Source: JBOFMT01 sp051658525 (GTDB lineage: Bacteria; Bacillota_I; Bacilli_A; Erysipelotrichales; Erysipelotrichaceae). From it: a stretch of 39,162 bases of DNA. Where the stretch lies: the NCBI GenBank assembly GCA_051658525.1, contig JBOFMT010000127.1, positions 1 to 39,162 on the forward strand, written 5' to 3'. The notes below the pieces were generated by a model, which was not told where the DNA came from, did no database searches, and saw only the letters and a program-made list of their open reading frames with translations. The translations under genes and the position numbers were made by a program. This document shows, one piece after another, positions 27,128 through 35,477 of this stretch. Position 1 is the first letter of the stretch. Each line of letters starts with the position of its first letter.

Positions 27128-27160
27128 AAATGAGGATTCCATTTGGGAACCCTCATTTTT
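27128..27160 (+). terminator. Bidirectional terminator between galE and proC
   Basis: AATGAGGATTCC (about 27129-27140) pairs with GGAACCCTCATT (27146-27157) around ATTTG with a single mismatch, then a T7 run on the plus strand. The minus strand also shows T's after the stem, so it can end proC too. Confidence 0.88.
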
Positions 27161-27958
27161 TTAGTTTGCTTCGTTTTTCTTAGCACAAGCTACCATTGCT
27201 TCGATAATTGCTGTGCGAAAACCACTTTGCTCCAATTGACATACTGCTTCAATCGTAGTGCCTCTAACGCTAGTTACCTGATCCTTAAGTTGCGCTGGAT
27301 GTTGGTTGGATGTTAGGAATAGTTTTGCACTTCCTAACATTGCTTGGGCTGCAAAGGCATAGGCTTCTTTTCTTGGAATTCCAAGCTTCACTCCCGCATC
27401 TCCCATTGCTTCTAACATGATCATAAAGTAGGCAGGAGAACTTCCCGCAAGGGCGATAAATCCACTCATTTGATCTTCTGCAATCCAGGCAATGCTTCCA
27501 AATGATGAGAATACGTCAGCAATAAGTTTCATATCCTCATCTAGTAAAGATTCCGAAGCGCAAAGTGCACTCATCCCCTCTTGAATCACTGCTGGAGTAT
27601 TTGGCATCGCGCGGACAACTTTAACTCCGCGTACCAACATCGCTTCCAAATCCGAAAGCGTGTGGCTTGTCGTGATCGAAACAACAATGGCTTCCTTACG
27701 AATAAAAGGTGCAATATCTTTGCATACTTTTTCATATAAATGTGATTTCACTGCAACAATAACAATATCAGCTTGGGCTACTTCCATATTATCAAAAGTC
27801 ACATTTACATCGAATTGATTTTTAATTTTCGTTATCGTTTCAATTGTTTTAGCGGAAACGATAATCTCCTCTTTCTTGATTGCTCCCTGCTGTAGAATTG
27901 CACTAAGCATAGCTTGCCCCATTGCTCCACAACCGATAAATCCTATTTTATAGTTCAT
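27161..27958 (-). CDS. proC: Pyrroline-5-carboxylate reductase
   Basis: A 265-residue protein with the Rossmann NAD(P)H motif GFIGCGAMGQAM at residues 6-17, the conserved VVRAMPNTPAVIQEGMSAL near 115 and the C-terminal ALAGSSPAYFMIMLEAM and LKDQVTSVRGTTIEA helices. It catalyses the last step of proline synthesis, NAD(P)H reduction of 1-pyrroline-5-carboxylate. proB and proA are not adjacent. The ATG has GGGAG seven bases upstream. Stand-alone gene, convergent with galE. Confidence 0.95.
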   Translation of the reverse strand: MNYKIGFIGCGAMGQAMLSAILQQGAIKKEEIIVSAKTIETITKIKNQFDVNVTFDNMEVAQADIVIVAVKSHLYEKVCKDIAPFIRKEAIVVSITTSHTLSDLEAMLVRGVKVVRAMPNTPAVIQEGMSALCASESLLDEDMKLIADVFSSFGSIAWIAEDQMSGFIALAGSSPAYFMIMLEAMGDAGVKLGIPRKEAYAFAAQAMLGSAKLFLTSNQHPAQLKDQVTSVRGTTIEAVCQLEQSGFRTAIIEAMVACAKKNEAN

Positions 27959-28066
27959 GCTATCTCTCCCTCGTATTCTTACTTGTATTTTACCATAACC
28001 TTTCCTTTACTTTACAATTATTTTAAAGTAAACTTTAACTAACAAAAAACGGCATTGGAGTACAGT

Positions 28067-28831
28067 ATGAACAATAAAAAATTATATAGTAAAGTATCCT
28101 TTGTATTGGGCTGCTTATCAATTTTATATTTCCTGCTAGTAGAATGGTTCTATGGGAGCGTTAATTTCATGGCGATGTTTTTATACCTTGGCCTTGGTTT
28201 TCTTATGTTAAGTCTCTTATTATCACGTAGTAAGCGCACACTCGTACATTGGTTACCGAAAAGTATTCGCTGTATTGTTGGTATTACACTAACAATCGCA
28301 CTTATCTTTTTTATTTCCATCGAAGCACTGATTATCACCCATATGCAAGGTGATCCATTCGAGAGCAATGATTATACAATTATTCTTGGAGCTGGTCTCA
28401 TCAATGACCAAATCACAACTTCCCTTAGCTATCGTTTAGAAAGCGCACTTGTTGTGTATGAACAAGACCCAACAACAACGTTCATTGTTTCCGGTGGGAT
28501 TGGCAGTTACTCAACAATTCCAGAAAGCACTGCAATGAAAGATTACTTGATAGAGCATGGTGTACCTGAATCGCAAATTATTGAAGAACCCTACTCTGCA
28601 AATACATTACAAAATCTTACTTATTCTAGAACCTTAGTCGAGCAAAAAGCTGATTTCACCATTATCAGCAATGACTTTCATTTGTTCCGAATCAAACTAA
28701 TGTGTAAAGATCTAGATCTTGACTGTGATACGGTCGCATCCAAAAGTATCCCGCTACTTCAACCTAATTTTATTTTCCGTGAATTCTTTGCGGTTGTGAA
28801 GCACTTGTTACTTCGAGAATCTTCTCTTTAA
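28067..28831 (+). CDS. YdcF/DUF218-family membrane protein
   Basis: A 254-residue protein: about three to four N-terminal hydrophobic spans (residues 5-95) followed by a DUF218 (YdcF/SanA-like) domain. Conserved pieces are YTIILGAGL near 105, the RLESALVVYEQ helix, FIVSGGIGS, ESTAMKDYLIEHGVP and the terminal FTIISNDFHLFR. Members are implicated in envelope integrity and vancomycin tolerance, but a reaction is not established. A TTG start at 28055 is open, yet GGAG sits six bases before ATG 28067, which is preferred. It is flanked by proC on the opposite strand and by a terminator downstream. Confidence 0.85.
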   Translation: MNNKKLYSKVSFVLGCLSILYFLLVEWFYGSVNFMAMFLYLGLGFLMLSLLLSRSKRTLVHWLPKSIRCIVGITLTIALIFFISIEALIITHMQGDPFESNDYTIILGAGLINDQITTSLSYRLESALVVYEQDPTTTFIVSGGIGSYSTIPESTAMKDYLIEHGVPESQIIEEPYSANTLQNLTYSRTLVEQKADFTIISNDFHLFRIKLMCKDLDLDCDTVASKSIPLLQPNFIFREFFAVVKHLLLRESSL

Positions 28832-28839
28832 GATAATAG

Positions 28840-28889
28840 GATAGAAAAAAAGCTAAAGTTTTACTCTAGCTTCAATTTCTATCTTTTTT
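28840..28889 (+). terminator. Terminator of the YdcF-like gene
   Basis: GATAGAAA (28840-28847) pairs with TTTCTATC (28876-28883), with an inner AGCTA/TAGCT stem, followed by T6. It abuts the stop of the convergent HAD gene and may work both ways. Confidence 0.8.
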
Positions 28890-29523
28890 ATATCTTAAAT
28901 GGTTTCGTAAAATCGTGTTGTTCGTACTGCTGATAAATAGGATAACATGCATAGGGTTGTACTTCCGCTAGATCTAATGGTGCAATGACATAGACACCGC
29001 CATTATCACGGATCACACGAACATCTGCAACGGTACTTGTTACACGTTTACAAAATGCCAATTCCGCTTCTACACTAGAAAATACAACTTTGATTTCATT
29101 GACCGGATGTGCAAGAATCTCCTCTATCGACGAATCAATCAAAACCTCTTTTTGCTCACGAACCATCGTTTGATTGAGTTCATTGTTTTCTAATAAAAGT
29201 AAGCTGCATTTGAAAATTGTTTGTTCCAGTTCTTCTTGTTTGATTATCTCAATCAATGTCTCCAACGTTTGTCTTTGAAAACAGCTCTCCACTAGAATAT
29301 GTCCTTCACGATCCAAAATCACAGCTCCATGATTACTAAACATAAAGTCTGGTCGAATTCCATTGAGATGAGCAAGCATTTTTAAGCTCAAACCATCTCT
29401 CCAACTAGTAAGTACAAATTGGTTGCCGGCCTTTTGCCAGGCTTTGATTTCCATCACTCGCTCGTAAGAAACGATATGATCAATATGGATTACACCATCA
29501 AAATCGCTAGCTGCTAGTTTCAT
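28888..29523 (-). CDS. Cof-type HAD-like protein lacking the C-terminal catalytic motifs
   Basis: A 211-residue protein beginning MKLAASDFDGVIHIDHIVS, with HAD motif I (Asp7, Asp9) and a motif II-like LTSWRDG near 39. The middle matches the cap region of Cof/IIB phosphatases, and the later VRVIRDNGGVYVIAP matches the strand just before motif III. There the resemblance stops: the expected lysine segment (usually gvsKG) and the GDxxND metal motif IV are absent, and normal Cof proteins are 260-290 residues. It has a strong AGGAGG ribosome site and an intact frame, so it may be expressed with altered function. No continuation is seen in the 50 bases downstream. Confidence 0.7.
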   Translation of the reverse strand: MKLAASDFDGVIHIDHIVSYERVMEIKAWQKAGNQFVLTSWRDGLSLKMLAHLNGIRPDFMFSNHGAVILDREGHILVESCFQRQTLETLIEIIKQEELEQTIFKCSLLLLENNELNQTMVREQKEVLIDSSIEEILAHPVNEIKVVFSSVEAELAFCKRVTSTVADVRVIRDNGGVYVIAPLDLAEVQPYACYPIYQQYEQHDFTKPFKI

Positions 29524-29540
29524 ATACCAATCCTCCTGGT

Positions 29541-29590
29541 ATTAATGTACAACATATCGTTTAAATGTAAAGCCAGACATATACATTAAT
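29541..29590. promoter_or_regulatory. Inverted repeat in the divergent HAD/MFS promoter region
   Basis: ATTAATGTA (29541-29549) and TACATTAAT (29582-29590) are perfect inverted copies separated by 32 bases, lying between two divergent genes. This could be a paired operator site. Confidence 0.35.
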
Positions 29591-29598
29591 AACGTATT

Positions 29599-29607
29599 AT
29601 GTTATAA
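29599..29607 (+). promoter_or_regulatory. Extended -10 promoter of the MFS gene
   Basis: TGTTATAAT: perfect TATAAT preceded by TGN, about 30 bases upstream of the MFS ATG. Confidence 0.6.
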
Positions 29608-29635
29608 TTTGTGATAATCTATCAAGGAGTACTGT

Positions 29636-30862
29636 ATGTTAAAAAACAAAAATTTTATCTTATTTTTTTCAGGTATGTTTGTTTCCGATATTGGCTCAGT
29701 ATTATTTAATTTCGCAACTTCCTTATTTTTATTAAACTTGACTGGCAATGCTAGCTTTATGGCTAGTTATCTCGCCATTGCAATGATAGTTAATCTATTA
29801 CTTACTCCACTATTTGGCAATCTAAGTGATCGACTCAATAAAGTAAAAACCTTGTATCGCTGTGATTTCGTATTTGGGATTACCGATCTAGCTTTTGCCT
29901 TTATCTTATTTACATCAAACGACACCAATACGATACTAATTGCGTTATTCCTAAATGCGATTATAAATAACATCGGTTATGCTTTGTATCAACCAGTTTC
30001 TAACTCGATGATTCCTATGTTAGTAAAAGGGGATGGATTACAAAAAGCATATTCATTTGTCACTACCAGTCAAAGTGCCGTGTCCATTTTTGGAATGTTA
30101 TTAGCAGCTGTTCTTTATTCTCTGATTGGATATCGCTGGATTGTACTTTGTAATGGAATCAGTTATCTCTTCGCCTCTTTTTTTGAACGCTTTATTCATG
30201 TTTATTATGAACCCAGTAAGAGTGAATCTCATTTTTTTTCAGATTTAAAAGCTGGATTTGCTTATATGATAGAAAAGAAAGAGCTCATCAATATGGCTAA
30301 GTGTGCCGTTATTATGAATATCTTTCTTATAGGCATTACATCTGTAACACTTCCCTTTATGATCAATACCGATTTGCTATTAAACCCAATTTGGATTGCC
30401 AATTTCTCTATCTTCTTCTCGGTGGGTTCGATGCTTGGAGCCATATATATGTCGAAGCGAACATACAAACGAGCGAACCCACTGATTGTTCGAGGATTTT
30501 TTGTTAATTTCTTTGTATATGTTGTTATCTGTTTGTGTTACTTTGGTATTGTAAATCAAATATTGAATGAATGGATGTTTGGTAGTTTGTTGTGTTTGAT
30601 TGCCATCGTCTTTGGTTTTAGTGGATCCTATATTCAAATACCACTCAATGCAAGTTATGCCAAACGTATCGATCCTGAATATATGGGGCGCGTTATGAGT
30701 CTTAGGATTACACTATCTTCGATTGCCTCCCCTTTATCCGTATTAGCCTTTGGTTTCTTAATTGATGGGTTTGGTATTTCCATCTCCCTACTACTTGGTA
30801 CCCTTGGAATCTTTATCGGAGCACTTTACACCGCAAGAAACAAACATTTAAAAACACTTTAG
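29636..30862 (+). CDS. MFS transporter, efflux type
   Basis: A 408-residue polytopic protein with about 12 hydrophobic segments and the MFS loop motif FGNLSDRLNKVKTL near 60-75. The N-terminus FFSGMFVSDIGSVLFNFATS and the second-half GFSGSYIQIPLNASYAKRIDPEYMGRV resemble Mef/MFS_3-type drug exporters. The substrate is not readable from sequence. AAGGAG lies six bases before the ATG. It is monocistronic with its own promoter and terminator, divergent from the HAD-like gene. No regulator gene is adjacent. Confidence 0.85.
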   Translation: MLKNKNFILFFSGMFVSDIGSVLFNFATSLFLLNLTGNASFMASYLAIAMIVNLLLTPLFGNLSDRLNKVKTLYRCDFVFGITDLAFAFILFTSNDTNTILIALFLNAIINNIGYALYQPVSNSMIPMLVKGDGLQKAYSFVTTSQSAVSIFGMLLAAVLYSLIGYRWIVLCNGISYLFASFFERFIHVYYEPSKSESHFFSDLKAGFAYMIEKKELINMAKCAVIMNIFLIGITSVTLPFMINTDLLLNPIWIANFSIFFSVGSMLGAIYMSKRTYKRANPLIVRGFFVNFFVYVVICLCYFGIVNQILNEWMFGSLLCLIAIVFGFSGSYIQIPLNASYAKRIDPEYMGRVMSLRITLSSIASPLSVLAFGFLIDGFGISISLLLGTLGIFIGALYTARNKHLKTL

Positions 30863-30868
30863 AAAAAA

Positions 30869-30897
30869 AAAAGTTGCAATTGCTTGCAGCTTTTTTT
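30869..30897 (+). terminator. Bidirectional terminator between MFS and AI-2E genes
   Basis: AAGTTGCAA (30871-30879) pairs with TTGCAGCTT (30884-30892) with one wobble around TTGC, followed by T7; a ten-A run precedes it, so the minus strand is also served. Confidence 0.85.
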
Positions 30898-32104
30898 AGA
30901 TATCGATTGGCTCCATTTCATCATCTTGAATAACATCTGACAAGGTAACTCGAATATGTTTTTCACGCAATTGTTTGCGTAAGAATTCGGATAGAATTGC
31001 ATAAAGGAACGCTGTTGTTGGTACTGCAATTAACATTCCGACAATACCGAACAAATCTCCAAACACAAAGATGGAAAGTAGCACCCAAATCCCTGGCAAT
31101 CCAACGCTTTTTCCTACGATACGAGGGTAAATAACATTGTTATCAAACTGTTGAATGAGTTGGAATAAAATTAAGTAATAAATGACAAACAATGGGCTTC
31201 GAACAGTTAAGATCAACAATCCATTGAATACCATAGAGATGGTTGGACCAAATACGGGAACAAGCGCCAATACCGCAATGATTGTAGACAACAATTCCGG
31301 GAAAGGAAAACCTAATAGACTCAGGATGACCCAATACAATGCCCACTGTACACACGCTTCTAATAATTGACCACCAACAAACAATTGAAAAATGGAATTT
31401 GCAATATCAGAAACACGGAACAAGCGTCTTGCATTACTCACACCTAAGAAAACCGTTAATAATTTACGAAGTTGTAAAATGTAAGTTTCTTTGCTTGCTA
31501 GTAAATATAAACTTAGCATAAATCCAGCAAATGCCCATCCTAGTGAAGCTCCAAAACTTGTTAAGGTATTGAGTACGCCACCAGTTGTAGCTCCTAAGAA
31601 AGTAAGTGCATTTTGGAAAATAGTTTGCCAAGGCAAGTTTAATAATTTGTTAAACTCATCTAAGCTTGTAATACTCATTTCAATTCCAAACAAAGCAAGA
31701 ATGGAATCGATGTTGTTGGCAAAACCTAGAATCAAGGATGAAATATTACTGATTACACCAATGATACTAGAAATAATTTTTGGAAAGATAATCATCGATA
31801 AGACAGCGATCACACCAACGGCTAAAATAATAGTTAGAATAATTGAAATTCCACGGCAATGTTTAATAAGAAAAGAATCTGGTTTAAACCAACGATGCAT
31901 GTACTTCTCAATGATCATCATTGGAATATTTAAGATAAAGGCAAAGGCTAAGGCATAGAAAAATGGTTTAAAGACCCAAATCACACCCATGAGTTCCGAC
32001 ATGACTACTTTATAGTTAAATACAATAGCAGCTAAAATAATAATATAGGTAGCTAATGCAAACCAATTTCGAAATTGGATATTTTTCTTTAATTTATCGA
32101 TCAT
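30896..32104 (-). CDS. AI-2E family permease (PF01594)
   Basis: A 402-residue membrane protein with about eight spans in the family layout: two N-terminal helices (FALATYIIILAAIVF and FKPFFYALAFAFILN), a hydrophilic-amphipathic middle, and a C-terminal block with GLPGIWVLLSIFVFGDLFGIVGM and LIAVPTTAFLYAIL. PF01594 members include TqsA (autoinducer-2 export) and Na+/H+ exchangers, so the substrate is open. The ATG overlaps the stop of the upstream MazG-like gene by 11 bases, with AAAGGGG 8-10 bases upstream within that gene, so the two are coupled. Confidence 0.9.
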   Translation of the reverse strand: MIDKLKKNIQFRNWFALATYIIILAAIVFNYKVVMSELMGVIWVFKPFFYALAFAFILNIPMMIIEKYMHRWFKPDSFLIKHCRGISIILTIILAVGVIAVLSMIIFPKIISSIIGVISNISSLILGFANNIDSILALFGIEMSITSLDEFNKLLNLPWQTIFQNALTFLGATTGGVLNTLTSFGASLGWAFAGFMLSLYLLASKETYILQLRKLLTVFLGVSNARRLFRVSDIANSIFQLFVGGQLLEACVQWALYWVILSLLGFPFPELLSTIIAVLALVPVFGPTISMVFNGLLILTVRSPLFVIYYLILFQLIQQFDNNVIYPRIVGKSVGLPGIWVLLSIFVFGDLFGIVGMLIAVPTTAFLYAILSEFLRKQLREKHIRVTLSDVIQDDEMEPIDI

Positions 32105-32444
32105 CTGATGGTTCCCCTTTCACTTCCAACTTTAGAGCATCATACTTCAAAGTATTTCCCTTTGCTGCTGCTATTGGATATTTGATAGCATTCTTTTTTA
32201 ATTTATTTAAAACGATGGTTTCTAGATCGACACCAAGTGCATCTGCCATCAAAATACAGTAATTTACAACATCCGCCAATTCCTCTTCTACAGCTGCCTG
32301 ATTTTTGGGTTGTTGCCACTGGAAACACTCCAGTAATTCCGCAGCTTCTATTGCAATCGATTTCGCTAAATTTTCTGGCGTATGGAACTGTTTCCAGTCT
32401 CGCTCACTCTGAAATTTTAAGATTTCAGACTTCATTTTCTTCAT
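32094..32444 (-). CDS. MazG-like nucleotide pyrophosphohydrolase
   Basis: A 116-residue all-alpha NTP pyrophosphatase of the MazG/DCTPP1 type. The metal-binding pattern is present: Glu33-xx-Glu36 in EAAELLE and Glu55-xx-Asp58 in EELADVV, about 19 residues apart, with the conserved FHTPENLAKSIAIE before it. Members hydrolyse (d)NTPs, often modified dCTP, to the monophosphate and pyrophosphate, cleaning the nucleotide pool. AAGGGG lies upstream of ATG 32444. It is first in a two-gene unit with the AI-2E permease; no functional reason for the pairing is evident. Confidence 0.87.
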   Translation of the reverse strand: MKKMKSEILKFQSERDWKQFHTPENLAKSIAIEAAELLECFQWQQPKNQAAVEEELADVVNYCILMADALGVDLETIVLNKLKKNAIKYPIAAAKGNTLKYDALKLEVKGEPSDDR

Positions 32445-32582
32445 GGTTCATCCCCTTTATCACTTGTAGTTATAGTGTATCATAAATCGAAAAAAAATGT
32501 GAATTTGCATTCTACGTTGTGAATACTTTATTTTAAAAGACCTGTGTCCGCTGATTTTTTGTCATTTTTTCGTTATTTTATG

Positions 32583-32611
32583 TTGAATTATTGTATTATT
32601 TTTGTTAAAAT
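32583..32611 (+). promoter_or_regulatory. Promoter of the FMN-binding lipoprotein
   Basis: -35 TTGAAT (32583-32588), 17-base spacer, -10 TAAAAT (32606-32611) with TGT before it (extended). It leaves a leader of about 67 bases. Confidence 0.65.
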
Positions 32612-32684
32612 GATGGCTGTGTTAGTGAAATCACAAACAATGCTAACAGAACATTGCAAAAAGCATTTGATGGGAGAGAATAAG

Positions 32685-33824
32685 ATGAATAGAAAATTAT
32701 TATCTGCAGTAGCTGCATCTACAATGTTGCTATCATTAGCAGCATGTAGTAGTAGTCCAGTTGTAGAAACCTTTGCAGCGGAATATGAAATGGTGGGAAC
32801 GACAAGTTCTGGTGCACCGAAAAATGATACCTTTATTTTTGAAGGAGAAACAACAAATGGAAAAATCACCGATTTAACATTTGAAATTATTCGTAACAAG
32901 GGAACAGAAAACGAATACTCGAAAAAAGATATCATGGGCTATTCTATGAATGTTAGTGATGTTGAAATCACAGCAACAGAAACAGGATTTGCATTAACGA
33001 AGTTTTCTTCTGCTGGATACGATGATGCATTCACAGGTGGACAATATATGGTCAATGCAAGCATTGACAACTTAACAAGTACAACAACGTTTGGTGACTT
33101 GTTTGTGGCTAGCTTTGGTTCAACAGAAAGCTTACCAATGGAACAAGCATTAGCTGCTTACAGCTACATTGCAAACGAAGTAGGAATCACTGATTTTTCA
33201 GAAGCTACTTTGGTTGTTGATTTGATTGAAAAACATGAATTATATGCGGAAGAAACATTTATCGAAGGAAGCAATCGTATTAGTTTTGCAGGATACCATG
33301 GTGGACGTAGTTATGGAGAACAAATCGATGCGATTGTTACTCATATCCTAGAGAATGAAATGACATTAGAAGAAGTTTACGAAATGTTCCAAACGGTAAA
33401 CCAACAAAGTACGCCAATTGTAGAACGTGATACTGTAAGTGGAGCTACCATTGCTTTTGTAGGCGATTTCCAACGTTTGGTTTATGTTGCAATGCACGGA
33501 GAATTATTTGAAGGTGTTGTAAAGCATACAACAGATGATAATGAAACTGTTGTTGAAGTTGTAACACAAGGTTATGCAGGTGAAATCGAAACAAATGTAA
33601 CATTCGATGCTGAAGGTAATATCGTTGCTATCGCAGTACGTGATGCGAATGAAACGGATGGAATTGGTGCAGTTTTAACTGCAACAGATTCAGAATTCTT
33701 ACAATCATTAATCTCAAACCAAGCAGATATTGATGCTACTGATGTGGTATCTGGTGCTACAAAGACTTCAAATGCATTAAAAGAAGCCGTTGTCTTTGCA
33801 CAAGAATACTTCAAAGGTCTATAA
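32685..33824 (+). CDS. FMN-binding lipoprotein, PplA-like
   Basis: A 379-residue lipoprotein: signal peptide with lipobox LAAC, lipidated Cys21, then two regions each ending in an ApbE flavinylation motif, DTVSGAT (Thr255) and DVVSGAT (Thr359). The second is part of a clear FMN_bind domain (GEIETNVTFDAEGNIVAIAV). FMN would be attached covalently to these threonines outside the membrane. Listeria PplA has this build and carries electrons in extracellular electron transfer. No Ndh2, ApbE, Eet or quinone gene is adjacent. An upstream ATG-like start at 32544 is open but overlaps the promoter; ATG 32685 has GGGAGA upstream and gives a proper signal peptide. Confidence 0.88.
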   Translation: MNRKLLSAVAASTMLLSLAACSSSPVVETFAAEYEMVGTTSSGAPKNDTFIFEGETTNGKITDLTFEIIRNKGTENEYSKKDIMGYSMNVSDVEITATETGFALTKFSSAGYDDAFTGGQYMVNASIDNLTSTTTFGDLFVASFGSTESLPMEQALAAYSYIANEVGITDFSEATLVVDLIEKHELYAEETFIEGSNRISFAGYHGGRSYGEQIDAIVTHILENEMTLEEVYEMFQTVNQQSTPIVERDTVSGATIAFVGDFQRLVYVAMHGELFEGVVKHTTDDNETVVEVVTQGYAGEIETNVTFDAEGNIVAIAVRDANETDGIGAVLTATDSEFLQSLISNQADIDATDVVSGATKTSNALKEAVVFAQEYFKGL

Positions 33825-33831
33825 GATTACG

Positions 33832-33857
33832 AAAGACAGTCATGTACTGTCTTTTTT
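33832..33857 (+). terminator. Terminator of the FMN-binding lipoprotein
   Basis: AAAGACAGT (33832-33840) pairs perfectly with ACTGTCTTT (33846-33854) around CATGT, then T's. Confidence 0.9.
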
Positions 33858-33932
33858 CTTACCTTATTCTCATAGCATTGTAATACTGAACATGATAAAA
33901 TAGGTTACAAATAGACAAAGGAGTACCGAACT

Positions 33933-35462
33933 ATGGATTACTATAAATTACAAAATGGAAGTGATATTCGCGGTGTTGCTATGGAGGGGATCGCAGGACA
34001 ACCCATTACCCTTACAACACAAGCATGTGCGGATTTTGCAATGGGTTTTGCTGTTTTCTTAAAACAAAAACATGGGAATCAGAAACTAAAAATTGCTATA
34101 GGTCATGATTCTCGTATCACAGCACAAGCACTAAAAGAAGCGATGATTGAGCGTTTGGTTTCAATGGGTGTCAATGTCATCGATTGCGGCTTAGCTTCAA
34201 CACCTGCCATGTTTATGTCTACGATGTTTACAGAATTTCAATGTGATGGTGCAATGATGATTACCGCAAGTCATTTACCATTTAATCGCAATGGAATCAA
34301 ATTCTTTGATAAAACTGGTGGTATGAATAAAACAGAAATCAAACAGATTATTGATTTGGCTCATCAACCGTTTACTGAAACAGTGGGTGGTAGCTTAGAT
34401 TCTATGGATTTGATTGGGCGTTACAGTCTACACTTACAAGAAATCATTAAGAAACAAGTCAATCACCCAACAAGCTATGATTTTCCTCTAGCAGGAATGC
34501 ATATTGTTGTAGATGCTGGTAATGGTGCCGGTGGTTTTTATGCCACACACGTTTTGGCTCCCCTAGGTGCTAATATTACTGGTTCACAGTTTTTAGAACC
34601 CGATGGGATGTTTCCAAATCATATCCCTAACCCTGAAAACGCAGAAGCGATGGCTGCTATTTGTAACGCCGTGTTAGAACAGAAAGCTGATTTGGGACTC
34701 ATTTTCGATACAGATGTGGATCGTTCTAGTGCTGTTGATGCCCATGGTTCAGAGATTTCACGTAATGCGATTATTGCCCTTAGTGCTGCTTTGGTTGTAG
34801 GCGAATACCCAAATACAACCATCGTTACAGATAGTGTTACGAGTGACGAACTCGCAATCTTCTTAACGCAAGATTTAGGGCTCAATCACCACCGCTTCCA
34901 ACGTGGATATAAAAATGTAATCAATGAAGCAATTCGATTAAATGAGAGTGGAGTGGATGCTCAAGTTGCTATTGAAACAAGTGGCCATGCAGCCTTCAAA
35001 GAAAACTATTTTTTAGATGATGGTGCGTATCTAGCAACTAAAATTGTCATCAAAGCAGCTTTACTCCACTTAGAAGAACAAACAATTGATAGCCTTATTA
35101 AAAATCTTGCACACCCTCTCACACAAGTAGAACTTCGCTTTTCTATTACGTCAGAAGACTTTAGTTCCTATGGAGATGCTGTATTATCTCGTTTACATCA
35201 ATTCGCAAAAACAACACTTGGGTGTACCATTGTCCCGAATAACTATGAAGGAATTCGTATTTCTTTTGACAAAGATTATGGAAATGGTTGGTTCTTACTA
35301 CGCAAATCTCTTCACGATCCTGTGATGGCTCTCAACATGGAGTCCAATGATCTTGACGGATGTACTTTGATGGCAAAAACACTCGCTTCTTTCTTAACAA
35401 CAGAAGTATCTCTAGATACGATTGAACTCACAACATTCTTAACTACAAAGAACGCATCCTAA
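33933..35462 (+). CDS. Phosphohexomutase (phosphoglucomutase/phosphomannomutase)
   Basis: A 509-residue alpha-D-phosphohexomutase. It has the phosphoserine loop TASHLPFNRNG (Ser113), the Mg2+-binding DTDVDR (259-264), an ETSGHAAFKENYFLDDGAY sugar-binding region near 350 and a C-terminal phosphate-contact domain (NYEGIRISFD). It interconverts hexose 1- and 6-phosphates, giving precursors for UDP-glucose or GDP-mannose and so for the glycolipid and galE reactions elsewhere in the window. Whether glucose or mannose is preferred cannot be decided. AAAGGAG lies 9 bases upstream. The stop codon lies within the loop of its terminator. Confidence 0.92.
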   Translation: MDYYKLQNGSDIRGVAMEGIAGQPITLTTQACADFAMGFAVFLKQKHGNQKLKIAIGHDSRITAQALKEAMIERLVSMGVNVIDCGLASTPAMFMSTMFTEFQCDGAMMITASHLPFNRNGIKFFDKTGGMNKTEIKQIIDLAHQPFTETVGGSLDSMDLIGRYSLHLQEIIKKQVNHPTSYDFPLAGMHIVVDAGNGAGGFYATHVLAPLGANITGSQFLEPDGMFPNHIPNPENAEAMAAICNAVLEQKADLGLIFDTDVDRSSAVDAHGSEISRNAIIALSAALVVGEYPNTTIVTDSVTSDELAIFLTQDLGLNHHRFQRGYKNVINEAIRLNESGVDAQVAIETSGHAAFKENYFLDDGAYLATKIVIKAALLHLEEQTIDSLIKNLAHPLTQVELRFSITSEDFSSYGDAVLSRLHQFAKTTLGCTIVPNNYEGIRISFDKDYGNGWFLLRKSLHDPVMALNMESNDLDGCTLMAKTLASFLTTEVSLDTIELTTFLTTKNAS

Positions 35463-35477
35463 GATGCGCTCTTTTTT
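35447..35477 (+). terminator. Terminator overlapping the phosphohexomutase stop
   Basis: CGCATC (35453-35458) and GATGCG (35463-35468) form the core, with outer A-T pairs and a T6 run; the stop TAA (35460-35462) is in the loop. It can also end the convergent adhesin gene. Confidence 0.8.

Noticed and set aside
31491..31958. A 155-codon plus-strand open frame opposite the AI-2E permease gene
   Set aside because: Its protein is a low-complexity shadow of the hydrophobic permease codons, it has no ribosome site, and the minus-strand gene is clearly real.
32544..32684. A 47-residue N-terminal extension of the FMN-binding lipoprotein
   Set aside because: It would place coding sequence over a good promoter and bury the signal peptide and lipobox inside the protein.
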